This document shows positions 34,288 through 44,458 of a stretch of 64,000 bases of DNA, piece after piece; within the stretch, counting starts at the first letter, position 1; each line of letters starts with the position of its first letter. Under the pieces are notes generated by a model. The model was given only the letters and a program-made list of their open reading frames with translations. It had not been told where the DNA came from and ran no database searches. Position numbers and translations under genes: made by a program. Source of the stretch: Isoetes taiwanensis (lineage: Eukaryota; Streptophyta; Lycopodiopsida; Isoetales; Isoetaceae); contig JAJEKV010000013.1 of assembly GCA_021234155.1 (NCBI GenBank), positions 16,223,877 through 16,287,876 on the forward strand, given 5' to 3'.

Positions 34288-34985
34288 TCCCTTTTCCTTT
34301 TTTTTCTTTTTTTTAGCTCTCTTTCACTTCCCTTTCATTCTTTCCCGCCCTTCCTCTTTCTCGTGCCCTTTTTCCGTTTCCTTTCTCTCATCTTTTTCCT
34401 TTTCTCTTTCCCCTTCCCTTTCCCTTTTCCTATGCATTTTTCCGTTCTCTTTCCCCCAACTTTTTCTTGTGCCCCTTTTCCTTCTTTCTCCACCCTCTTC
34501 TCCCTTTTTCTGTGCACATTCCCCCTCATTTTTTCTTTTTTCTATTCCCTTTTCACATGTTCTTTTTTCCTTCTTTTTCCCACTTTCCTCACCCTTTCCC
34601 TCTTCCCTTTTTTCTCGTGCCATTTTCCCCCTCTTTTTCCATTTCCCTCTTCCCTTTTCCTTGTGCCCATTTTCCATTCTCTTTCCTCTTTTTTTGCCTC
34701 CCTTTTTCTTTTTCCTTTCCTTTCCTTTCCCTTCCCTCCTTCCCTTCCCCTTTTTCCCATTGCCCCTTTCCCATTTCCTTTCCTTTTTCTCTCTCTCTTT
34801 CCTTTCCCTTTCCCTTTTGTAATGTCCTTTTTTACTTTATTTTTTTCCTTTTCCCCATTTTTTCCATGTGACCCTTTTCCTCGTGCCCAAGCCCTTCAGT
34901 TTTTCCCTTTCCCCTTAAGAGATCAAAGCGAGACCTCTTTCCCTTTTTCACTTTCTTTTCCCCTTTCTCCCCCTTTTCCTCGTGC
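34288..34985. repeat. 700-bp low-complexity pyrimidine tract
   Basis: Almost pure C and T with CCCTTTTCC and TTTCCCT words. The long hydrophobic Phe/Pro/Leu open frame on the plus strand and the Lys/Glu-rich ones on the minus strand are produced by this composition and are not genes. It could adopt triplex (H-DNA) structures. Confidence 0.9.
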
Positions 34986-35033
34986 CCAAGCCCTTCACTT
35001 TTCCCCTTTCCCCTTAAGAGATCAAAGCGAGAC
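34868..35033. repeat. direct repeat of about 60 bp
   Basis: The TCGTGCCCAAGCCCTTCA...CCCCTTAAGAGATCAAAGCG phrase occurs at 34883-34935 and again at 34980-35030. Confidence 0.75.
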
Positions 35034-35094
35034 CAATCATGATGTAGGAAGTCGTGCGATAAATCTCATCCTTCGGATGCAATGTGATGATCTT

Positions 35095-35260
35095 AGCTAT
35101 AATGTTCCTGAGCCTAACCAACTGGCCAAAACATCCGAATATCTATGGGAAATCCATCCCACCCCTTATGGTGGTATCAGAAAATGCCACATCAAGATCT
35201 AATCGAGCAGTCTCCCATGAGTCCGTTACAATCTCTTCTACTAGAACTATGCTCGTCCTC
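35095..35260 (+). mobile_element. partial LTR remnant
   Basis: It shares AATGTTC..., AACCAACTGG..., GTTACAA.CTCT and AGAACTATGCTYGTYCTCGAGCATC with the LTR at 35416-35836, in the same order. It is shorter and decayed. Confidence 0.5.
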
Positions 35261-35415
35261 GAGCATCATGCTTCCACTGTGATCAGAACTAACGCCTCCA
35301 CGACAGTCCATGCTCGTCCTCGAACATCATGCTTCTAATGCGATCACACCATATAACATTTGTGTCATTTATGCCCCCATGAAGACTCGAACTCGAGCCA
35401 TGCTCTGATACTAAA

Positions 35416-35836
35416 TGTAATGTTCGTAACCAATACGCCCTTAACCAACTGGACAAAACTATCTAGACATTCATGAGTAGCTGCTTCTACACATTTATAT
35501 TGATGTCTCGGGAATGCCTCACAGGCACATTCAATGATCGAATACTCCAGTGGTCAACCATGGGTCGGTTACAATTTCATGGTGGGACAATGCATAGACC
35601 ATCCATCACAGGTGCCTAGAGAAGTTTTGTAAACGATGACGACCATGATCACTTTATATCGATGTCTAGAAAGTAATCGATGTTGTCATTATGGTTGGCT
35701 TCTCGAGTATTCGATCCATGAATGTGCATGTGGAGTGTTTTTGAGACACCGGCATAAATGGGTAGCAACCGCTACTCATAAATGTCTAGACAGTCCTTTC
35801 CAGTTGGTTAAGGGCATGTCGATTAGGAACGTTACA
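35416..35836 (-). mobile_element. LTR with adjacent PBS on the minus strand
   Basis: A 421-bp segment starts TGTAATGTTCG and ends AACGTTACA. Just outside it, 35402-35413 reads GCTCTGATACTA. That is the reverse complement of a tRNA-Met-type PBS, which puts the element on the minus strand. No internal coding region remains, so this is a truncated or TRIM-like LTR retrotransposon. Confidence 0.6.
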
Positions 35837-36600
35837 AGCTCTCCCACCAGAACTATGCTTGTTCTCGAGCATCCAAGACTATGATTTTAACCGGTACACC
35901 GGTGGATAGTTACCAAGGTTAGTTTGTGCAAATTACTTAGTTAAGTAATTTCAACCATTAACAGCAATGCACTTGTGTTTATTCTACCAGAAGTATGATA
36001 GTCGAGCCCGCCCTCCAACACACCTTAAGCTTTGCACACCATTAGACCTTCAGCTTTACCATTTAGAAGATCTTTCATTGTTTCTATCAGTTAGTTAAGT
36101 TGTTAACATAGAGACGAGAAATATATCAAAGCAATACAAAACTCGTGCCAAAATAACAAGACTGTAACAGCAACATAGAAGAGCTTGTGGCACCCTCAAT
36201 CTTGATCGATTCCTCTAGAATCATGGTCATTTTTTATGCTAAAGCCTTTCCTGACAAACTCACAGTGGATTCACATCATTTTAGGGCGGTTCTAAGCGAT
36301 TTTAGGCTACTCTTTGGCAAATTTCTACTAATTCGAATACCTTTGAGTCTTCTGATACAATTATCCCGACGAAATTGTCCCTGGCTAACTCAGATTTGGT
36401 CCTTTTCAAGCATTTTCGTCTTGACACATTTCAGTTTGCATGCCTTTTAGGTCCTCTTTCATTCAAGTATCCTGACCCAACGTTGAATCTAATCAAAGCT
36501 CCAAATCCATGTCTGATTGAAGTCCAAGCATCAAAATTACCCATCCAAGATGTTCTAGAGATCACTTCAATGATTTTTCAGATTCCTTAACTGTGGTTGA
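35837..36600. other. intergenic, nothing recognised
   Basis: AT-rich sequence. Short open frames only, without domain or splice support. Confidence 0.45.
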
Positions 36601-36679
36601 TGCAGCATCCTCTACAAATCCAACCTTAGAAAGGTATTGATCCATTATTCCTGCTTTAGTTTCTGTGCACTTAGTGAAC

Positions 36680-39054
36680 TCAAAGCTAACAAAATTAAGG
36701 TACATAAAATTCGGCCTGAGTTTTCTAAAGAGCTCCACGATCTAGTTGCTAGGGTTTATCAGACTGGACAAGAATAAGGAGGCCAGAACTAAATTTGCCA
36801 GGGCATTTGCTTGGCAGCATACCAAGACAACACTTGCTAATCCAGATAAGTTCAAAGTTAATTGGGCAAGGTTTGCATGGAATACTTTGCGGATATTAAA
36901 AAGGACAAGACCCAATAGAACTGGTAGAGAAGACAGAGGCTATGGTAATATTGCAGAAATGATTTCATGTTTAGAGGCTGACCTCAATTTAGTGTCTGAA
37001 GAAGTTTTAGAATTGAAGAAACAATTAAAAAAAAAAGAAATAAAACTTGTTGAGATTAAGGGTTTGCTTCAAGGCTTTGATTTAACAGCTTCCATATGCA
37101 AAGGCATTGAAGGTATTAAGCAATCATAGAAAGACCGGGTAGCATTATGTCCCGAAGAAGATGTGGCTATTAAACAATTAAGAGATGAAGAGAATAGGCT
37201 AGGGCTCTCACTACTTTCATTGCTAAAGAGTAAGGATCAAGCAAACCATACGCAAGAATTAATTGATCATGTAGAGCAGCTAAATTTCTTGATGAGTGTG
37301 AAGGGAGATAAGGAAAAAGAGATGCAAGCAAAAATCTGTAACTTGCAGCGTATGAGATCTTCTTACGTAGCAAAGATGACTATTATACCTACACCTAGAT
37401 CTTGATTAGTAATAGATGGCATCCAAGGTTGTCTCATTTGTGGCATGTCATTTAGTATCAAATTTGTGTTATGTGATGTAATTGTTATGTGGCCACAAAT
37501 TCCATCCGTGGTCCCGCAAAAAGTGTATGGAGAGCCTGCAATATTATGTGTGTAAAGCGCGAAATTCCAAAAGATTTGTATATGGAATTGGGATACCTTC
37601 ACTCTATGCCCGAGATTGATAATGAAGATGAGGATGTTGACAATGCCACGACCAAGCCGATAGGCGATGATGATGAGGAAGTGGAGTACAAAACGCCTCT
37701 TAAATTGCGGGGTTAAGAAGCGTTCGAAACTCGTTCAATGACAAGCCCAAAAAGGAGGTAAGCTCCATATCATGCCTCGTAAGTGTTTACATATTTGCTG
37801 GTTGGATTTATATTCTAGTATTATTCGCGGCCGATTCTAGAAGGGTGGTAGCTAACTCGTCACCTTTTATGCTACAAGTGCAGCTAAGAAGAAAAATAAA
37901 ATTGATCTATCCTGCTAGTGAGAATGAATCAAATGCACCGCACAAAAAAGATGCCACAAACCCAAAGGAAAATGATGAGGCCAACTTGCCTCAAAAGTCA
38001 CAATTCAAGAAACATCCCCAAATTCGTTCGGTCACCTCCAAAATTCAAGCTGGTATGTTATGTTATTTGCTTTAAAATTAACATGTTAACTGAGTAGTTA
38101 TCACAGATGCACATAAGAAATCAAACGAACCAAAATTATCTGCTACTAATTCGAAGAAAGATGCTGAAGAAGATGCCACATCACAGCAAGATACCACTTC
38201 TGGTAATTGGATAAGTGTTTATTTATATGTACTCGATTTTACAAAGTAAACTGTCATTTGGTTTGTCTAACTGGTCAGGCTACTCAACTTGAAGCAAGAG
38301 CATGTGCCAAGTTGGAAAGAAAGAGGCCTTCAAAATGATTTAACTTTTCTGCAAAATAAAATGAGCTTGTCAAACCCCAAGCAATGGGAAAAGGCCCAGA
38401 GTTGGCTATAGAGAAGAAGTGACAGGTGGCTGACTTAAAAATAGGTGTACAAAAGCATGTGATTATATCAGAAACTACTCCTTCTGTTGATAATGACAAT
38501 GAAACCACAATAGGGTGTCCCACAAGTAGCTACTTATGCTCTATTTAATTGGCAAATAAATTTTTGTTAGTTCTAACACATTCCATTGTCGAGGATCAAA
38601 ATTTATTAGCACTAGCCAACAAAGTAATCATGGAACAATAGCAAGATTGAAGCCTATAGTTTCCTTCACAAAACCTCAATCCGTATTTGAAAATAAGTTT
38701 GGCAAGATCCATGTTCCCTCGGTGCTAAACTTGTTCGACACGATTCTAGCAATAGTGCAACTTTAAACCGGTCATGTCCATGAAGTCAAATCTTTGCAGA
38801 CATAGGCCGAGGTCCCTAAAGTTGTAGCGGTGAAGATAAGACACACTTCCATTCTTTTAAATGCTAATGCAGAAGCTGGAAATCATGTTGGGGTTGGCTC
38901 ACCTGATAAAATTGCAAACAATGATGGAGATGAAGTGCAGTCTCCTTTGAAACATGAAGAACAGATTGTCGATGCTGATGGTCACTCAGGGGCTGAATCA
39001 GATGACTCAGAAATGACTCTAGCACAATACACTAAGGCTAGGAAGGCTCGATGA
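36680..39054 (+). CDS. coiled-coil/RING-finger protein gene, copy 1 (transposon-associated, decayed)
   Basis: Segments in order: IRPEFSKELHDLVARVYQTG (36710-36773), then a basic helix-rich block VNWARFAWNTLRILKRTRPN, a coiled coil (VSEEVLELKKQLKKKEIKLV), and, past a TAG, another coiled coil (LIDHVEQLNFLMSVKGDKEK). A RING-like Cys/His block follows at about 37428-37560: CLIC, GHKFH, then spaced Cys, better read in copy 2. Next come an acidic tail (NEDEDVDNA) and Lys-rich exons. A last exon (to TGA 39052-39054) ends ESDDSEMTLAQYTKARKAR. RING proteins are usually ubiquitin or SUMO ligases; that activity is not shown here. In-frame stops in both copies suggest decay. It lies tail to tail with the transposase gene. 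Confidence 0.5.
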
Positions 39055-39777
39055 CATATTAATTTTATGCTTGATGTAGGGTTTTTTTTAAGTGTATACT
39101 TTTATGTAATAGCCTGGAAAAAGTTTTTTGTTATAATGTAACAGGCTTTAGTAGACTGAGAAAAGTTTTTTGTTATAATGTAACAAGCTGTAATAGTTCT
39201 GTTTGAATCCATAGACTGAATCCTTTTGCAGCTATCGATGGTATCACAAAGCAGGCACAAAACATTCAGCTCGCATTACAAAATATAGGAATTCTATTTT
39301 GGTTGATTACCATTGTCATAATGGTTATTGCATCATTTAATACTTCTAAGATTGAACAATGGTCTCTTGGAAACATGTTTATAATACTCTATCATTATCA
39401 ATTGACCATTTAACTAGCACCAAGTCACTAGTATAATCAGTTTGAGTTCACTATTTAAATTCAATATCGATTCACCAGCTCCAACACTATTGGCAACAAA
39501 AAGAAGTAAGCACAATTATTGCTGATCCTTGAAGTCCAAATCAATCTCTGAGTTAGATATCATTTGAAAAGAGATTAAATCAATAACAGAACATTGCCAA
39601 GCATCAAAATTTGATCAAACAGTTTCTTATCTTCAATTCATCGCTCTTATGCTACAACATTTTTGGTTTTATATGCAAGAAGCATCAAATAGATAAACTA
39701 AACAATGGCCTATATGGCTTACATGCTAGCCAATCTGTCAAAGCTGTTTATTTGCACAACACAAGGGGCTATCTATT

Positions 39778-39909
39778 TCACATGAGGGCAAATGCAGAAA
39801 GCATTAGGGCAACTATGGCAAGTATTGCAACCAGGCCAGTCTGTGCACCATGGTCTCGTGCTGCCTCCATGAACCTATCCATGAAGGCTTTGACAACATA
39901 CTTCCTAAT
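39778..39909 (-). CDS. small exon with C-terminal membrane anchor, copy 1
   Basis: After an acceptor ATAACTAG, 43 codons read IRKYVVKAFMDRFMEAARDH, then GAQTGLVAILAIVALML and SAFALM with TGA. An amphipathic basic helix followed by one hydrophobic helix at the very C-terminus is a tail-anchor layout. It lies 3' of the transposase gene on the same strand. The identity is unknown. It is identical in copy 2 (50368-50237), so it has not decayed since the duplication. Confidence 0.4.
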   Translation of the reverse strand: MRKYVVKAFMDRFMEAARDHGAQTGLVAILAIVALMLSAFALM

Positions 39910-40198
39910 CTAGTTATCACTATCTGACAACATTCATTCTGATCTAAGTATTCAAGTCTGTGCATGTGTGATAAGCATACTTGATTTAAGACTTCAAATA
40001 AGTAGAGCCTGCACAATGATCCTTGCATGTTCAGCCCTGTATAATCTCTTTGTATCAGACTATCTACTTACTTATTTATTAGACTACCTGTACTTATTTA
40101 AACTTACATAAATGAACCATTTCTTGAATACAAAGACACAAAGAATAACTTGAAACTTTCAGCATATCAGATTATCGAGGAATATCCACACCTATTAC

Positions 40199-40350
40199 AA
40201 TTTTTTTTTTGAAGGACGTCATACTTTATTAATAACACTCCATCATAATACATAATACAATGCAGAGACAGGAATAAAAAACCCAGTGGACAATCAGATC
40301 CAACTGAGCAGGGCCACCCATCTAAGCATGACAGTATAATGCAGTTCACA
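40199..40350 (-). mobile_element. LINE/SINE 3'-tail insertion, copy 1 (copy 2 at 50658-50810)
   Basis: Read on the minus strand, the segment ends ATTAATAAAGTATGACGTCC and then TTCAAAAAAAAA, the same style of tail as the element at 7050-7274. No target-site duplication was identified. Confidence 0.5.
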
Positions 40351-40410
40351 CTATTCTCTTCTCCTACAAAGAGAAGAATAATATATAATCATATTTATAA
40401 AAAAGTTACT

Positions 40411-42180
40411 TTAACCAGGGCGAACTTCCACATCCATAGAATCATTAACAACAACTTGATCTGCTCCCTGGTGTCTCAATGCCACTGAAACAGGGACATC
40501 CACTGTAACAATCGTAGCAGATACTGGAGCTACAGCAACAAGGTCTATGACAGTTTCAACAATTAAGCGATGCTCTTATCTACACACTTTCCATCTTTTT
40601 CATGTTTCCTTCTTTTGTAATGCTTTTACTATCCTTTGTTTTGCCTTTCCTTTCTTACCTTTTGCGGGACATGCCTACCATGGCATGCACTTGTTTTTTT
40701 CTTCTTGTTCACTATCGTCTTCCTAACTTACTGTAAAATATCTTGCTTTGTAAGCTGGATCTTCTTTCTTGCTTTGGATATGCCACTAACAAGTGTTTCT
40801 AAGTCATGAAGTGGCAAAGAATCTATGATCTGCTCATTTGTTTTCCACTACGAGATGATATATGTTCTCATCATCGAGAATCAGCTATTAATTCTACCTT
40901 TGCGCAAATGAAGAGATGGGAATAGCAATTAACTTCTGGCATATGATTTAGAAGTTCATATTTATCCTCACCCAAGTATTTGTAGTACTTACCTGTTAGA
41001 ATAACCTCCTGCCTGCTGAATTTTGAACTCCATTGATCTTTGAATGCATTTTCCATCGTGTTTAGGTTCTGTGTGTTTCACAATCCAAAAGTCCACATTA
41101 TCTACATTGTTTGCTTCGCATTGATGACAAAGTTGTCACCTACTTTGACAAGGCTGGTTTTCCATTGGTTGTCTCCCTCATATTGAACATGAGTGACAAT
41201 TGTATTCTCATGCATGATCTTGGGTTTTAAGGTTGAAAATGCATAGCGTCCCAACCGCTTTATGTTCTTACACCTGTTCCATAGACCCAGCCAACAACTG
41301 ATACAAAAACAAGATAAAAGCTTTGTGAGCAACTATGGTCGGGTCCTCTTGACAAATTGGTCGAATGGCATGTATGCTTTTGGTCCCCTTCAAAGTATCA
41401 TAGTCATAAGTCACCTTCCTGCAAACATCATTTATTTCTATATGCCAAAACACCCTACGCACACAATAGACTATAATTAGCAACTTCTCCCACATTAGCA
41501 TGTATTGAAAGATGACAAAGAAAACTTGAATGCATGTTTGTACCTGATGATCTTGCTATCTTTGATGCCTCTTTTCTCGCGAAAGTACTAATTCAAGAAC
41601 AACACAACATCCCTTGCATTCCTCAAATTTCTTTTTAACATCTCACTCATGAGAATCCTCTTTATGACTGCCCCGGCACCATCATGCTTCCCTTTACCAT
41701 GGCAAGATGCAAAAAGGTTTCATGAAATCTTAACTCCAGTAGATTGGAAAAATCTTCCTAAATAGTAGAAACACCTCGAGGACTTGGCTGTCTTTGCACA
41801 ACCATCGGACCGAAATACATGTTTTGAATAAGAAGTACCTTTGCTTGACAAATAATCAACATGCTTTTGGAGACAATGTTATACAAATAATGTGTCATGC
41901 AAGCGATCATCTGAGATATAAAAACGAGTTTACTTCACCAGTTTGTGGTCGCCAACAATAAGACTTGCCTCCTCGTCTTTCTTAGATGCCCAGATGTAAT
42001 GTGTACAAGTAAAGAACAACGATCGTTATGCCAATGCATTGTTTGTATCTCGTGTTGGATTTTGAACATATAGTTCTCCGCAAAATCAATGACAGAGACA
42101 ACCGTATTTCCTGGGAATGTTTGCAAGCACTCCTTAAACTGATCCACCTGCCACCTAGCCGTGTAATTGTGATGAATGAA
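40411..42180 (-). CDS. DDE-type DNA transposase, copy 1 (decayed)
   Basis: Minus-strand gene in several exons, from about 42180 down to TAA at 40413-40411. The catalytic region reads FPGNTVVSVIDFAENYMFKI, EIQTMHWHNDRCSLLVHIT, RSDGCA, then HGKGKHDGAGAVIKRIL. A C-terminal module follows (FWIVKRTEP, VILTGKYYKYLGEDKYELL), and the last exon ends VVVNDSMDVEVRPG. Proteins with DFAENY, SDG-AQFK and HGKG-DG-G blocks occur in many eukaryotes as transposases whose acidic residues (Asp, Asp, Glu or Asp) do the cutting; I cannot name the superfamily. In-frame TAA and TGA where Gln and Trp codons are expected indicate decay. Confidence 0.65.
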
Positions 42181-42534
42181 TTTCTAAACTCATATAATGA
42201 AGTGCTTTTTGTAAGCCAACTTCATCACATCCCTGGTCTTGACAATGGGTTTTCCACCCTTTTCCTAATGTTTCTTTGACCTACAAAATTACAAGCAATT
42301 TAGCAACAATGATAATTCAAACAGAAATACTATATCCATACCAACATAATCTAAAAAATAGTACATAACTAGAATTAAGCCCTAACCTTCTCAAAGTTTT
42401 TCCAATCTAATTTCATTCTCTTGCTCTTTTCACTCTCTCTCCAGCGCCCTCACTGCCCTTGCATAGAGCCCCCTTGATTTGCCCCTTTTACGGCTTTCTC
42501 TCTCTAGGGTTTACAATCTCTCTCTAGCCCCAAA

Positions 42535-42850
42535 ACCCCCAAACCCCCAAAAGGTGCTCTGTGGCGATTTTGAGTCCCCAAATTGGATTACGAGCACCCG
42601 TTTGCAACCAGAGACCCCTCAAACTTTGGAACCCCCAAAACCCCCAAACCTCCAAACCCCCAAACCCCCAAAAGGTGCTCGACATTGGCGATTTTGAGTC
42701 CCCAAATTGGATTATGAGCACCTTTTCGCAGCCGAGAACCCCTCAAACTTTGGAACCCCAAAACCCCAAAAGGTGCTCAATGGCGATTTTGAGTCCCCAA
42801 ATTGGATTTCGAAGCACCTTTTTCGCAGCAGAGACCCCTCAAACTTTGGA
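42535..42850 (+). promoter_or_regulatory. LINE 5'-UTR monomers, copy 1
   Basis: Three monomers start AAAAGGTGCTC at 42549, 42670 and 42769 (periods about 121 and 99 bp). Each contains GATTTTGAGTCCCCAAATTG and GAGACCCCTCAAACTTTGGA. The last one runs straight into the LINE ORF1 ATG at about 42855. The layout resembles the repeated promoter monomers of mouse L1. Confidence 0.6.
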
Positions 42851-42854
42851 AGTC

Positions 42855-44280
42855 ATGGCCACAGAAGATGGGCCAGCTTTTGGGAAAACCAAGGGGCGCC
42901 ACGCATAAGCGGTCCCGATCAGCCATCATGGACATGGGAGAGTCATCCTCCATGAAGAAGGAGGCTCGGGCTAAGGCTAAAACTCCCTTAGCGCCGGGCC
43001 AGCCCGGCGGAAGGGATTGATTGCTTTCGAGACCACCTGCGGAACTCCTGCCTCGGCAGAAGAATTGAGCCACGTCAAAGCGGCCGTGGAGGCTAACGGT
43101 GCGGTATTGAGGCTAACGGTGCCCTTTGGCATGGCATGGCATGGAGATGGGTTCTCGGCACCCCATGTGCTGAAGGCAAATCGGTGGTCGAAGAACCGCG
43201 ATCCACGAGGCACGGAGATCTGACACAAGATAGAAGATGGCCTTGGCCCGGCACACTTGAACGCAGAATAAAGCCAGGCAGACGCGGCGACATCGCGGGC
43301 CGCTGGACTCGCGGTCCATCGTTCGACACCATGACCACGGGGAGAGGGAGTGGGCAATGCTGCGAGGCGATGGTCGCGGTGTCGGCTTGATCCCGGAGGT
43401 TGAGGAAGCCACCACCAGCGAAAGCGCGGGGGCGCGGGCGGCTCTTGCAAACAACCCGCATACAAACCGGGTTCTTGAGTCACGATCAGACAGCAAGCCC
43501 GGCTGCCGGGCGCCCGTGTCTTTGGGGCTCGAAACTGCACGCCCCGCTGAGCCGGGGAGCTCTGGGGTTCGCGGGCAGCCCATCCAAAGACGGGGCTGTG
43601 GTCTCCCTTACCGAAGAGTTCATAGTGTTGCGGCCATGTGATCTGTGATGGGGGGCGGCGGCCAGGCTTAAGAGCTGCGGCTCCCGTGCTTCCACCAGGA
43701 GAGGGAGGGGCTCGGGCCGCTACCCCGCGGCCCCTCCGGTATGCACCCCGGCCTCGCGACGCTGGGACCAGACTAACTTTGCTGCGCCGCGCACTCAAGC
43801 CACCCCACGCCATCCCGCCCACCACCACCAAACCCCAGCCCCAGCCCGGGCCACCTTTGACCCAGTGTGCAGACCAAGAGCTGCTGAGGAGGCCACACCT
43901 GGTAGTCCGACGATGCGATGAAGAGGAGGAGGAGAGTTCACAACAACATCCAACACACATTCTCGACGGATGACATTCCCGGGCCGCCCACATTTCCCGA
44001 AAGCAGCCCGCCATGGGGCTCGGCCACCGTCAGAACCGCATTGTCATATTCGGCGTTGCGATGGTGCGATGCCATATTGCCGTGTGGCAAGATGCCGGCG
44101 GGGACGCCCCTCAGACGCGGACCGACCACACCCGCGACAACAGGAGGCACGCAGACATGAGCTTGTCAGGTCGAGGCATCCGCCACCAAGGATGCGCCGA
44201 TTGGTTCGGGCAGATGCACATTTTCAGCCAAACAAGCATCGCCGCACCTTTCGCAGCCCAACCGCACCTGAACGCGGCCC
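42855..44280 (+). pseudogene. LINE ORF1, copy 1 (heavily frame-broken)
   Basis: It starts MATEDGPAFGKTKG and matches ORF1 of copy 2 throughout, but has lost or changed bases at many CAG/CTG/CG sites, so no long frame remains. The minus-strand 345-codon frame across it is a GC-rich shadow. Pieces such as ATTTCCCGA...CGCATTGTCATATTCG line up with the RNA-binding part of the copy 2 protein. Confidence 0.65.
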
Positions 44281-44458
44281 CGCTTTCGCTTATCCTACCA
44301 CAGCCCCCCTTCTCCTGCTCCTATCACTGCTCCCTCCCGACCCGCCCTCCGGCCACATCTTTGCCTCAGCTCCATCTACTTTTCACTTTCGGCCTCTGCT
44401 TCGGAGTCCTCCCCCGCTGACTTCATTTTGCGCGCCTACGGCTGGCGACAAATAGGAA

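Noticed and set aside
34234-35202. 322-codon plus-strand ORF rich in Phe, Pro, Leu and Ser
   Set aside because: It is the translation of a microsatellite and pyrimidine tract. Low-complexity frames are open on both strands, and no domain or splice signal is present.
42530-42680. CCCAAACCC-type runs considered as interstitial telomere repeats
   Set aside because: The runs are irregular CCCCAAA spacers within the 100-120 bp LINE monomers, not a regular TTTAGGG/CCCTAAA array.
42977-44014. 345-codon minus-strand ORF
   Set aside because: Antisense shadow of the GC-rich LINE ORF1. It is not open in the second copy, and the sense strand matches a known protein order.
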